This document shows, piece after piece, positions 1 through 7,877 of a stretch of 64,000 bases of DNA (positions within the stretch are counted from its first letter, which is position 1; each line of letters opens with the position of its first letter). Under the pieces are notes generated by a model. It had not been told where the DNA came from and did not search any database. It was given only the letters and a program-made list of their open reading frames with translations. Source of the stretch: CBDCFV01 sp963664625 (GTDB lineage Bacteria > Chloroflexota > Dehalococcoidia > Lucifugimonadales > UBA3495); assembly GCA_963664625.1 (NCBI GenBank), contig OY761541.1, forward strand, positions 1,860,001 to 1,924,000. The letters are read 5' to 3'. The position numbers were made by a program, and so were the translations under genes.

Positions 1-1195
1 ATATAACGTAGTGGAAGTGGGCAACCACGAAGTAGGTGTCGTGCAGTTGTATATCGGCCACTGTCGCACCCAGTTGCAGTCCCGTAAGGCCGCCGACAAT
101 AAATATGCAGTAGGCGAAAAACGCGTACAGAAAAGCGGCGTTGAAACGCAACGAGCCACCCCACAGGGTCAGACCCATAGCCACCACGATGACCAGGAAC
201 GGCACGGATATGATTATGGTTGTGATGCTGAAGCCTACGGCGGCCAGCGGGTTCAAGCCGGCCACGAACATGTGGTGCGCCCAGACCATGAAGCTGAGTA
301 CGCCGGCGAAAATGGTGGCGTAAATAATGTGGTGGTAGCCGTGCAGGGGCTTCCTAGCCGCGGCGGGGAATATCTCACAAATAACACCCAGTCCGGGAAT
401 CAGGATCACGTACACCTCGGGATGGCCGAAGAACCAGAAGAGGTGCTGCCACAGCAACGGGTCTCCCCTCGCCTCGGCGGTAACCAAGTAGAAGTGGGTG
501 CCGAAGTTCTTGTCGAAGAGGACCAGGAAGGCGCCGGCGATCAGAGGTCCGACCGACAGCATGAACAGCAACGACGCGATGACCACCATCCATATAATCA
601 GTGGCAGGCGCATGATGCTCATGCCGCGGGCGCGCATAACGAAGGGCGTAACGATGAAGTTGATGCCGCCCATCAACACAGCCGTAAACTCGAGAGCAAG
701 CCCAAGGACCCACAGGTTGATGCCCCAGTCCACGCCCATCATCCCTGTGCTCACGCTCAGGGGCGCGTACCCGGTCCAACCTCCGGCGAAAGGCCCGCCC
801 GGAACGAAGAACGAGGCCATGATCACGACGCTGGACAGGAAGAATGTCCAGTAGGACATCATGTTGAGAAGGGGGAACGCCATGTCGCGTGCCCCGATCA
901 TCAACGGTATGGTCAGGTTGCCGAAGAAACCCAGCAGGATGGGCATGGCCACCCAGAAGACCATCAAGGTGCCGTGCATTGTGACAAACGAGTTGTACCT
1001 TTCCGGAGCCAGGATTCCCGCGTCCGGCACGGCCAAGTGGACGCGGAACATCAGTGCGATGATTCCGCCGAAAATTGCGAAAAACAGACCGTTGAGCAGG
1101 TACTGTTTGGCAATCATCTTGTGGTCGGTTGAGAAGATGTATCTCCCAACCCAACCGATTTCAGCGTGGTGGACCGCGTGCGTCGCTGCTGCCAT
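1..1195 (-). CDS. ctaD: Cytochrome c oxidase subunit I, 3' part outside window
   Basis: Catalytic haem-copper subunit of the aa3-type terminal oxidase, a polytopic membrane protein that reduces oxygen and pumps protons. The frame is open from an ATG at 1195 to the window edge (about 398 residues). It reads MAAATHAVHHAEIGW at the start and later contains the metal-site helix segment WFFGHPEVYVIL, then HHMFVAGLNP and, near the edge, HDTYFVVAHFHYV, all standard for subunit I. The start codon shares one base with the subunit II stop (TGATG), so the two are translationally coupled. The C-terminal helices lie outside the window. Longer open frames on the opposite strand here are coding shadows. Confidence 0.96.
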   Translation of the reverse strand, partial: MAAATHAVHHAEIGWVGRYIFSTDHKMIAKQYLLNGLFFAIFGGIIALMFRVHLAVPDAGILAPERYNSFVTMHGTLMVFWVAMPILLGFFGNLTIPLMIGARDMAFPLLNMMSYWTFFLSSVVIMASFFVPGGPFAGGWTGYAPLSVSTGMMGVDWGINLWVLGLALEFTAVLMGGINFIVTPFVMRARGMSIMRLPLIIWMVVIASLLFMLSVGPLIAGAFLVLFDKNFGTHFYLVTAEARGDPLLWQHLFWFFGHPEVYVILIPGLGVICEIFPAAARKPLHGYHHIIYATIFAGVLSFMVWAHHMFVAGLNPLAAVGFSITTIIISVPFLVIVVAMGLTLWGGSLRFNAAFLYAFFAYCIFIVGGLTGLQLGATVADIQLHDTYFVVAHFHYVI

Positions 1196-1881
1196 CACCG
1201 GGCTCCTAAAGTGACCATTCTTGTATCAAGCCACCGTTGATAGGCGTCTTGTTCCATGACGTTGACGTTAGCCAACATCTTGTAGTGTCCCAATCCGCAA
1301 AGCTCGGTGCAGATAGACGGATATTCTCCTGACTCCTTGGCGACAAACCAGACTCTCGTTTCCCTCCCGGGAATCACGTCGTACTTGACCCTCAGATGCG
1401 GAACGAAGAACGAATGAATAGTGTCCCCGGAGGTCATGTGGAGCATCACCAACCGGTCCTCCGGGACGATCAGTTCGTTGGCCAGTTGGAAGTCATCGGT
1501 AGTGTCATACTCCCCGTCGGCGCCGGAGTAATTGAAACTCCAGAAGAATTGCCTTCCAATGACTTTCACGTATACCGGCTCGCCGTATTCCCTGATAAGG
1601 GACTCTTCGCTTTTGAGAATCGTCTGGCCCCAGCCGGCGGTGGAGTAGACGGCGATGATTATGTCGAAAATGATCATCGCTATGTCCAATATGATCAAAC
1701 GGGTGATCCAGCCGCTCATGTGCCGGGTAGCCTTGGGATTCTTGCTTTGCCGGAAATTGATAATGGCGACAATGATCAGCGCAAAAGAAAGGATCGCCAC
1801 GGCTAACGTGACAAGCGAGATGATCAGCAAGCTCCAGTCAAGCCAAAAACCGTGGGTGGAAATGTCTGGCATTATCGGCAT
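1195..1881 (-). CDS. ctaC: Cytochrome c oxidase subunit II
   Basis: Electron-entry subunit of the aa3-type oxidase, carrying the binuclear CuA centre on an extracytoplasmic cupredoxin domain. The 228-residue protein has two N-terminal membrane helices (about residues 15-40 and 60-82), the aromatic stretch GRQFFWSFNYSG, and the full CuA motif CTELCGLGHYKM (C-x3-C-x3-H-x2-M, about residues 190-201). It lacks the C-terminal haem c domain found in some relatives; a separate di-haem cytochrome is encoded just upstream. An AGGAGA sequence lies about 8 bases before the ATG. It overlaps ctaD by one base. Confidence 0.96.
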   Translation of the reverse strand: MPIMPDISTHGFWLDWSLLIISLVTLAVAILSFALIIVAIINFRQSKNPKATRHMSGWITRLIILDIAMIIFDIIIAVYSTAGWGQTILKSEESLIREYGEPVYVKVIGRQFFWSFNYSGADGEYDTTDDFQLANELIVPEDRLVMLHMTSGDTIHSFFVPHLRVKYDVIPGRETRVWFVAKESGEYPSICTELCGLGHYKMLANVNVMEQDAYQRWLDTRMVTLGAR

Positions 1882-1905
1882 GGGCTATTCTCTCCTGGGT
1901 CGCGC

Positions 1906-2928
1906 CTACCGTCCCGTGGACCGCAAGTGGACGATATAGGCTATGAGGTCCCAGGTCTGTTCGTCCGTGATGGGGTTGGGCACCATCGGAGTACCACCGA
2001 TGCCCAGTCTGATGGTCTTGAACGCGTCCCGCACATCGGGCCGCCTCATGGGTTCAACCGCGAAGTTCCGCGGCGTTATGAAAATCGGGTTGCCTTCGTC
2101 ATCGAGCCATTCGGTAGGCAGTTCAGCCGGCGGATTGCCTCCTTGTTCGATGTCGCCGTGACACGCCAAACAACCCAACGACGTGAACAACTCCCGCCCC
2201 GCATCAATCCTGCCTTCGGAGGCCAGGTCTGAAGGGGTTTCCGGGACTTCTATCGCCGCCTTCTGAGGTCGCTGGTACTTCCACCAACCATACCCGAAGG
2301 ACTTGATATAGTCCATGACGGCGTCCATTTCCTCATCGGTCATGTCCTGAAAACCGGGCATGGGCGTCCCCGGAAGACCCTCCCTGATGGTCTTTTCCAA
2401 GTCCTCGTCCAATGCCAGTGGATCCGACCAGTTAAGGCTGGTGAACTTGAAGGTGAGGCGCCCAATGGCATGGGACCGGCCGGTGAAGTCCCTGGGCGGG
2501 ACAGACAAATATTCAGGAGTAACCGGCTTGCCGTCTCCATTGACGCCGTGGCAGGTCATGCAGCGGACGTTGTATACGGACCTGCCCAGTTCCAGCGTCT
2601 CGGGGTCAGAGTCCCAAAGGACGGTGCGGCGCTCGACTCCCGACGCCATATCCTGGAATTCGGCGTCCACTTGGCCAAGCCCTTCCTCGGAGAAAAGTTT
2701 GGCCGCCTCGTCACGGGAGTTGAAAACAAGGGTGCGCTGGTTGTCGCCGCTGCCGACTACAACGCTGATTCCCGGCCCGCCGCCTCGGTGTTCGGTGTCC
2801 ATCCGTCCAAGCTCTTCCTCGGAGAAAAGCTTGGCATTGGCGTCGGGGGAACTGAAAGCGAAAGTAAGCCCTATACCGCCGCCGGCGATCACCAGGGTAA
2901 TGAGAAGAGCAACAAGTATCTGCTTCAC
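1906..2928 (-). CDS. Di-haem c-type cytochrome
   Basis: Probable electron carrier feeding the adjacent oxidase. The start is GTG. Residues 1-25 form an uncleaved or cleavable signal anchor, then two class I cytochrome c domains follow, each with a CxxCH haem site (CMTCH around residue 123 and CLACH around residue 253) and downstream Met candidates (GTPMPGFQDM, GGTPMVPNP). It sits 24 bases upstream of subunit II, consistent with one transcript. Between the signal and the first haem domain an approximately 40-residue stretch is duplicated (AKLFSEEELG / AKLFSEEGLG), unrelated to haem binding. It could alternatively be the cytochrome subunit of an alternative complex, but the context favours the oxidase. 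Confidence 0.88.
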   Translation of the reverse strand: MKQILVALLITLVIAGGGIGLTFAFSSPDANAKLFSEEELGRMDTEHRGGGPGISVVVGSGDNQRTLVFNSRDEAAKLFSEEGLGQVDAEFQDMASGVERRTVLWDSDPETLELGRSVYNVRCMTCHGVNGDGKPVTPEYLSVPPRDFTGRSHAIGRLTFKFTSLNWSDPLALDEDLEKTIREGLPGTPMPGFQDMTDEEMDAVMDYIKSFGYGWWKYQRPQKAAIEVPETPSDLASEGRIDAGRELFTSLGCLACHGDIEQGGNPPAELPTEWLDDEGNPIFITPRNFAVEPMRRPDVRDAFKTIRLGIGGTPMVPNPITDEQTWDLIAYIVHLRSTGR

Positions 2929-3083
2929 TATCTCTGTTTAATTCCTAACTGAAGGAGTTGTAACGAGTGTTACTAAAGCGGACAGTCCCGGAACTTCCGA
3001 AATTCGTTGGTGTTCCAGTTGCCTGCTGCCTCCGCCGCAGCCTCACGCAGCATCAAATGTGCAATTTTTCACTATTCGGGGGG

Positions 3084-3112
3084 ACATTATCACAGCCCAA
3101 TTAGCCTGTCAA
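3084..3112 (-). promoter_or_regulatory. Probable sigma-70 promoter for the cytochrome c-ctaC-ctaD operon
   Basis: On the minus strand a perfect TTGACA (3107-3112) is followed after 17 bases by TAATGT (3084-3089); the overlapping GATAAT (3086-3091) with a preceding TG is an alternative extended -10. It lies in the only long gap (2929-3182) between the haem-synthesis genes and the cytochrome gene. Nothing else is seen in that gap. Confidence 0.55.
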
Positions 3113-3182
3113 CGAAAGCTGATTGCCTTTCCGGAGCATCTCATCGGGAGACCGCCACGGTTTCATGGACAGGCCTTAAAAC

Positions 3183-4118
3183 CTACACCAGACTGTCCAC
3201 CGCCACAGCGACAAACAGCAACATCAGATAGAGCAGGGAGTAAAGGTACAGCCGCCTGGCGTGACGGGCCGCCTCTTTGCGCAGCAACACCCAAGCCAAG
3301 GCCACAAAGATACCGCCCAAGACCGATACCGATGTCAAGTAAACCACGCCTGCCGCGGACGTGAATATCAAGGCCAAGCTGAGGGCCACCAAGGCCAATG
3401 AGTATATGAAAATTTGCCGTACAGTGTGGGCCCGGGTGGCAACCACCGGCAGCATCGGCACTCCGGCCCGCTCGTAGTCCTTCTGGATCAACAGGGCCAG
3501 GGCCCAGAAATGGGGCGGCGTCCAGAGAAATATAATTGCGAACAGGTGGACAGCCGCCAGGTCCACCCCACCGGTTACGGCGGCCCAGCCAACCATGGGA
3601 GGAAACGATCCCGCCGCGCCGCCGATGACAATGTTTTGCGGCGTTCTGCGTTTCAGCCATACGGTGTAAACAAACACATAGAACAGCGTCGCCGCCAACG
3701 TCAACGACGCCGCCAGCAGGTTGACCCAGACCGCCAATATGACAAACGCCGCTACGTTCAACAGGATGCCGTAAACCAGCGCGTTGACCGGCGGCACCCG
3801 GTGGCCGGGCAAGGGCCGTTCCCGGGTGCGGGACATCACCAAGTCGATGTCTTGGTCCAGGTAATGATTGAGGGCGTTGGCCCCTCCCGCGCCCAGCGCG
3901 CCTCCCGCGCACACCAGCGCCACCAAGACCGGGGGCGGCCATCCTTTCGCAGCCAGGAACATGGCCCCGACGGCGGTAATCAGCAAAAGGAGAATTATGG
4001 GCGGCTTCATCAACGTCAGGTAATCCCTGACGATGCTCGCCGGGACCGAAAGCCTGGACTGGATGGACCGGGGCCTCGCTCCGCCTGCTGCGCCGGTGAC
4101 CGACTGCCGGTCAAGCAT
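3183..4118 (-). CDS. ctaB: Protohaem IX farnesyltransferase (haem O synthase)
   Basis: Integral membrane prenyltransferase of the UbiA superfamily that adds a farnesyl group to haem B, giving haem O for the oxidase. The prenyl-diphosphate binding motif NALNHYLDQDIDLVMSRT (N-x3-D-x3-D type) and the following RERPLPGHRV are intact. About nine hydrophobic segments follow, as usual for a family of about 300 residues. The frame is open further upstream to 4139, but the ATG at 4118 (MLDRQSVTG) leaves only an 8-base overlap with ctaA and is preferred. It is translationally coupled to ctaA. Confidence 0.93.
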   Translation of the reverse strand: MLDRQSVTGAAGGARPRSIQSRLSVPASIVRDYLTLMKPPIILLLLITAVGAMFLAAKGWPPPVLVALVCAGGALGAGGANALNHYLDQDIDLVMSRTRERPLPGHRVPPVNALVYGILLNVAAFVILAVWVNLLAASLTLAATLFYVFVYTVWLKRRTPQNIVIGGAAGSFPPMVGWAAVTGGVDLAAVHLFAIIFLWTPPHFWALALLIQKDYERAGVPMLPVVATRAHTVRQIFIYSLALVALSLALIFTSAAGVVYLTSVSVLGGIFVALAWVLLRKEAARHARRLYLYSLLYLMLLFVAVAVDSLV

Positions 4119-5091
4119 GGGACACCTCGCGCGAATCACGGGTGGGCAGAGTCAGGTTCAAAGCCGCCAGCGCCACCATAACGCCCCACAACAGCGTAGC
4201 GAGTGACAAGTGCAAAGCCCGCCACTCGGGAGGAAACGTGAGCAGGATGGTCGCGGCTCCCACGGCCACCTGCAACAGGAACAAAACAGCCGCGCTCGAG
4301 CACAGCAGCCTCACTTCAGGCAAGCGAAGCGGCGTGCGCAGTCCGGCGAACAGGGTATATGCCAACACGGCCCCAACGACAACCGAAACGGCCCTGTGGG
4401 CCATGTGCACCCACGCCAGTTCGTTGCCCGGAAGTAACCGGCCCTGGCATAAAGGCCAATCAAGACAGGCAGCGGTGGCCCCGGAAACCGTAACGTAGGA
4501 ACCGGACATTATCAGAACGTATACTCCCAACGCGGACGCCAACACCAACACGGGAAAACTGTCACCGGTCCCGGCGCTGCCTGTGGTTTTAGGAGACAAA
4601 CGCTGGACCGAGAGGGGTCCCCGGTAGGCTACTACCAACAACACCGTCAAGCAAGCCAACAGCGCCTCCGCTAACGCGAGATGCGAGGCCACCAGCGTCC
4701 CGGAAAGATGAGTCAATACGGTGGCGCCTCCCAGCAATGCTTGGCACAATACCAACACCACTGCCAGAGTCGCCGGGATAACCAGCCAGGGTTGCCTGCG
4801 ATGAAAGATCCAAGCGGCGACGCAGGTAGCGCCAATGAGCGGCCCCAACAGCGCGGACGCAACCAACCGGTGAGAAAACTCCACGATGGCCTCGAATTCC
4901 GGAGGGGGCAAGATGCCGCCGTAGCACAACGGCCAATCGGGGCAGCCCAAACCGGAACCGGTCACCCGGACTACTCCGCCAAGCACCACCAAGGCAAAGG
5001 TCGAAAGCACCGTCACCAAGGTGAGAGCCTGAAACCATGGCTGAGGTCTGAAAGACCTTGAGGGATACGGGACAGACCCCGTTACAGACAT
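4111..5091 (-). CDS. ctaA: Haem A synthase (COX15/CtaA family)
   Basis: Membrane enzyme that oxidises the C8 methyl group of haem O to give haem A for ctaD. Eight hydrophobic segments are visible in two pseudo-repeats. Each half has a cysteine-pair loop, GLGCPDWPLC near the start and AACLDWPLC in the second half, and haem-ligand histidines (FSHRLVAS, ASHLALAE, MAHRAVSV, ALHLSLAT). I used the ATG at 5091 (MSVTGSVPYP); an in-frame TTG at 5106 is possible. It overlaps ctaB by 8 bases. It is divergent from the ABC ATPase gene. Confidence 0.93.
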   Translation of the reverse strand: MSVTGSVPYPSRSFRPQPWFQALTLVTVLSTFALVVLGGVVRVTGSGLGCPDWPLCYGGILPPPEFEAIVEFSHRLVASALLGPLIGATCVAAWIFHRRQPWLVIPATLAVVLVLCQALLGGATVLTHLSGTLVASHLALAEALLACLTVLLVVAYRGPLSVQRLSPKTTGSAGTGDSFPVLVLASALGVYVLIMSGSYVTVSGATAACLDWPLCQGRLLPGNELAWVHMAHRAVSVVVGAVLAYTLFAGLRTPLRLPEVRLLCSSAAVLFLLQVAVGAATILLTFPPEWRALHLSLATLLWGVMVALAALNLTLPTRDSREVSHA

Positions 5092-5185
5092 GGGAGCGCC
5101 CAGCAAGCCTGCATAGGTCTATCCGAGGGGCCATCGAACGGAGGGATGCTTGTTGTGTTCAAAAGCCGTGGGGCAACAAAGTTTG

Positions 5186-5194
5186 TGATATAAT
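5186..5194 (+). promoter_or_regulatory. Extended -10 promoter element of the ABC exporter
   Basis: TGATATAAT (TG-n-TATAAT) ends 13 bases before the ATG of the ATPase gene. No good -35 box is seen at the normal distance. A start site about 7 bases downstream of the box would leave only a few untranslated bases, so the transcript may be nearly leaderless, which agrees with the lack of a Shine-Dalgarno sequence. Confidence 0.5.
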
Positions 5195-5207
5195 TAACAA
5201 TGTTATC

Positions 5208-6176
5208 ATGGATGAAGCAATCCGTGTAGAGGGTCTGGTCAAACGGTTCGGCGCCTTTACAGCCATTGACCAAGTCTCTTTCGCCGTGGCCCAAGGCGAG
5301 ATTTTCGGTATCCTTGGCCCGAACGGTGCCGGAAAGACCACCACACTGGAGATTATAGAGGGTCTGCAACCACCCACCCAGGGACGGATAACCGTCCTTG
5401 GACGCGACATCAAGAGCCACAAGAACGCGATCAAGGCACGAATTGGGGTCCAACTCCAGTCCTCGGCCTACTACGACTACCTCACCCTCAAAGAGATACT
5501 GGCGCTGTTGGGAAGTTTCTATCCCACCCGCACGTCCCCTGAGACTCTTCTGCAACTCGTCGGCCTCTCCGACAAGGCCAACAGCTACGTCAACCAACTG
5601 TCCGGAGGGCAGAAGCAACGCTTCACCGTGGTTGCCAGCTTGGTCAACGACCCGGAGTTGGTGATCCTGGACGAGCCCACCACCGGGCTGGACCCGCAAG
5701 CCCGGCACAATCTCTGGGCATTGGTCCGGGAAATTCACGACCGGGGCGTCACCCTGGTGCTTACTACCCACTACATGGAGGAAGCCCAAGCTCTTTGCGA
5801 CCGACTGGCTATAATGGACCACGGACGCCTGTTGGCAGTGGACTCGCCCAAGAACCTGATCGACCGCTTGGAAGCCGCCTACACGGTGAAGTTGATGCTG
5901 GACCAGCCATTGACTATTGAGCAGGTCAATTCCCTGAACGGAAGCGTGGAACTGGTCCAGGAACTGGACGGCAACGCTTGGCCCAAGTGGATACCCGCCT
6001 ACGCGGGCAAGACAGAAGGGCACTACCTGCTGCGGGTGAAGAACAGTCCCGCAGCCCTTGGCGGCGTGCTGGACGAGCTTGCCCGCGGAGACGTAAATCT
6101 CGAACGCTTGGAGATCGCGCCGGTAACCTTGGAGGACGTGTTCCTTGAAATGACCGGCAACGAACTGCGGGAATAA
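5208..6176 (+). CDS. ABC-2 type transporter, ATP-binding protein
   Basis: Cytoplasmic ATPase that powers the membrane permease encoded next. The 322-residue protein has Walker A GPNGAGKTT, signature LSGGQKQR, Walker B LVILDEPTTGLDP and switch His in LTTHYMEEA. It belongs to the DRA/CcmA-like daunorubicin-type subgroup. The ATG at 5208 follows an extended -10 closely; upstream in-frame codons lack similarity. In the C-terminal domain (about residues 259-270) the peptide KWIPAYAGKT is encoded by a copy of the dispersed palindromic repeat that has entered the gene in frame. The substrate is unknown; divergence from ctaA may hint at a link to oxidase biogenesis but does not prove it. Confidence 0.93.
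   Translation: MDEAIRVEGLVKRFGAFTAIDQVSFAVAQGEIFGILGPNGAGKTTTLEIIEGLQPPTQGRITVLGRDIKSHKNAIKARIGVQLQSSAYYDYLTLKEILALLGSFYPTRTSPETLLQLVGLSDKANSYVNQLSGGQKQRFTVVASLVNDPELVILDEPTTGLDPQARHNLWALVREIHDRGVTLVLTTHYMEEAQALCDRLAIMDHGRLLAVDSPKNLIDRLEAAYTVKLMLDQPLTIEQVNSLNGSVELVQELDGNAWPKWIPAYAGKTEGHYLLRVKNSPAALGGVLDELARGDVNLERLEIAPVTLEDVFLEMTGNELRE
5987..6020 (+). repeat. In-frame copy of dispersed palindromic repeat (family 1)
   Basis: The palindrome cccgcctacgcggg (5994-6007) followed by a degenerate aaGACagaAGGG tail matches the repeat core seen at 7359, 7448, 9141, 57009 and elsewhere. It is read as WIPAYAGKT inside the ABC ATPase without disturbing the frame. Confidence 0.8.
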
Positions 6177-6198
6177 CGGACTACCGCCTGCCCCCGAC

Positions 6199-6266
6199 TG
6201 GTTCGACAAGCTCACCATGCGCGGCCTGCCCTGAGCCTGACGAAGGGGCATGACGGGAAGGGGGGC
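6199..6266 (+). repeat. Degenerate repeat of family 2 followed by family 1 tail
   Basis: The segment GGTTCGACAAGCTCACCATG and the later CCTGAGCCTGACGAAGGG resemble the complete family 2 element at 50166-50231. They are followed by GACGGGAAGGGGGGCG, the 3' tail of family 1. The tail supplies the only Shine-Dalgarno-like sequence for the permease start at 6273. Confidence 0.65.
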
Positions 6267-6272
6267 GTGCCA

Positions 6273-7355
6273 ATGCTGGCCTTCACTATCGCCAATCTCA
6301 AGATGATGGCCAGGAGCCGGCAAGCTACCTTCTGGGCCCTGTTCTTCCCGTTGCTGCTGGTCGTTGTTTTCGGCCTGCTGGACCTTGGCTTCCTTGGCGG
6401 AGGCAAGATAGCCGTCGTCGATTCCTCCAACAACGAAGCTTCGCAACAGCTCCGCAGTTCGTTACAGAACATTGACCTTCTTGAGTTTCAGGAAGGCGAG
6501 GTTTCTGTGACGAAGGCCCGGCTCCGGGTAGAGAAGGGACAGTGGGACTACCTGGTTATCATCCCCGAAGGGTTTGGCGACCCGGGACCGGACCCTGGGA
6601 GTCCTGTTTCGGTCACCCTGCTGCAAAACAACAGGGACCCGCAACGCAACCAACTGATGCAGGGTGTGGTACGCAACCTGGTGGCCGAAGCCCAGCCGGC
6701 CAGCCTGCGCGCCGACCTGTCCCTCCTGTTGGAAACCGAAGAGGTGGAGACCGTCGAGATCACCTACTTTGACGTGGTGCTGATGGGTCTCATCGGCATG
6801 GCTATCATGACCAACTCTATCATCTCTATTGCGGTCCGGGTCAGCACCTACCGCAACAACTCCATTCTGAAGCGCCTGCTGGTGACCCCATTGCCAATCT
6901 GGAAGTATTTTGCCAGCGAAATCGCCGCTCACTTGGTGCTGGCGATGTTCCAAGCGGTCGTGATCCTGGTGGTGGGGGTGTTTGTGTTCGGCGCAAGGAT
7001 ACACGGCAATCCCCTCTGGATTTTCGCCGTAGTCCCCTTGGCCAGCCTGGTGTTCTTGAACATCGGGTTCATCCTGTCGGCTTGGGCGAAAACCCCGTCG
7101 GCGGCGTCGGGGATGGGTAACGCCATAGCCCTGCCCATGATGTTCGTAGCCGGCACCTTCTTTCCCACTTCCATGTTCCCTTGGGTGCTGCCCCAGATCA
7201 GCGAGGTCCTGCCGCTGGCGCCGATGCTGTCGGCCCTGCGGTTGGTGGCGATTGAAGGGTTGCCGTTGTGGGACGCTTGGCCGCAGTTGGCCATGCTGGG
7301 CGGATGGGCGGTCGCCACCGCTTTGATTGCTATACGGGTGTTCCGGTTCAGCTGA
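6273..7355 (+). CDS. ABC-2 type transporter permease
   Basis: Membrane partner of the preceding ATPase. It has an N-terminal helix (about residues 18-38), a large extracytoplasmic domain (about 40-170), and five C-terminal helices, the ABC2_membrane_3 arrangement typical of exporters of drugs, lipids or haem-like compounds. The helix region after residue 175 contains MGLIGMAIMTNSIISIAVR and the loop RNNSILKRLLVTPLP, conserved in this family. The start is ATG 6273; an in-frame GTG at 6267 is possible. AAGGGGGG about 8 bases upstream comes from a repeat tail. It lies 96 bases after the ATPase stop. Confidence 0.9.
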   Translation: MLAFTIANLKMMARSRQATFWALFFPLLLVVVFGLLDLGFLGGGKIAVVDSSNNEASQQLRSSLQNIDLLEFQEGEVSVTKARLRVEKGQWDYLVIIPEGFGDPGPDPGSPVSVTLLQNNRDPQRNQLMQGVVRNLVAEAQPASLRADLSLLLETEEVETVEITYFDVVLMGLIGMAIMTNSIISIAVRVSTYRNNSILKRLLVTPLPIWKYFASEIAAHLVLAMFQAVVILVVGVFVFGARIHGNPLWIFAVVPLASLVFLNIGFILSAWAKTPSAASGMGNAIALPMMFVAGTFFPTSMFPWVLPQISEVLPLAPMLSALRLVAIEGLPLWDAWPQLAMLGGWAVATALIAIRVFRFS

Positions 7356-7358
7356 GAG

Positions 7359-7409
7359 CCTGCCCTCGGCGGGTTTCCCGCCTACGCGGGAAAGACGGGA
7401 AGGGGGGCG
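7359..7409 (+). repeat. Dispersed palindromic repeat, family 1
   Basis: Full-length copy of about 51 bases: a GC-rich lead CCTGCCCTCGGCGGG, the core palindrome ttcccgcctacgcgggaa, and the tail GACGGGAAGGGGGGCG. It repeats 89 bases further on and lies between the permease and the small lipoprotein gene. Confidence 0.9.
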
Positions 7410-7412
7410 CGG

Positions 7413-7802
7413 TTGTTGCGCCGGGGAACCGTTACGAGTGGTCTTCGCCTGCCCTCGGCGGGATTCCCGCCTGCGCGGGAAAGACGGGAACGGGGGCGCT
7501 GGCTCACGGCACTGGGCCTTGGGCTTGCGGTTGCCGTGCTGGCGTTGTCGGTCTCTTGCGACGGAAAGGGGAAGGTCGAGAGCGTCCGCGGGATTGTGGT
7601 GGAGGTCGTCGGCAGAAACCTGCTGGAGGTGGAGACTCTGCGAATCCGCACCCAGGACGGAAGGACCTGGACCTTCACTACCGACGGCCCCCTGCCATTC
7701 ACGGCGTCGCACCTGCGGGAACACCAACTGTTCGGCCAGACGGTGCTGGTCTTCTTCACTAAGAGAGACGGGCGATTGGTGGCGGTCGACCTCGCCGACT
7801 AA
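7413..7802 (+). CDS. Small lipoprotein-like protein of unknown function
   Basis: The C-terminal half (about residues 55-129) is a compact beta-rich domain beginning VRGIVVEVVGRNLLEVETL, compatible with an OB-like fold. Before it comes a hydrophobic stretch ending LALSVSCDG, compatible with a lipobox. The frame opens with TTG at 7413, just after the AAGGGGGG tail of a repeat, and its first 30 residues are read through the second repeat copy, so this N-terminus may be artefactual; no ATG lies between repeat and hydrophobic segment. It is co-directional with the ABC exporter and probably co-transcribed. I do not recognise the family. Confidence 0.6.
   Translation: MLRRGTVTSGLRLPSAGFPPARERRERGRWLTALGLGLAVAVLALSVSCDGKGKVESVRGIVVEVVGRNLLEVETLRIRTQDGRTWTFTTDGPLPFTASHLREHQLFGQTVLVFFTKRDGRLVAVDLAD
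7448..7499 (+). repeat. Dispersed palindromic repeat, family 1 (second tandem copy)
   Basis: Nearly identical to the copy at 7359-7409, including lead, palindrome cccgcctgcgcggg and tail GACGGGAACGGGGGCG. It lies inside the open frame of the small lipoprotein upstream of its hydrophobic segment. Confidence 0.9.
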
Positions 7803-7877
7803 AGGCGCATCATACGCCTGTCGTTGCCCAGGGAGAGATTTCCAACATCTTCGGAGCCGCGGCAGGACGGAGTTGGG

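Noticed and set aside
11..1214. Open frames up to 373 codons on the plus strand opposite the oxidase subunit I gene
   Set aside because: They are shadows of ctaD: low-complexity His/Gln-rich translations with no domain features, while the minus frame is an unmistakable oxidase.
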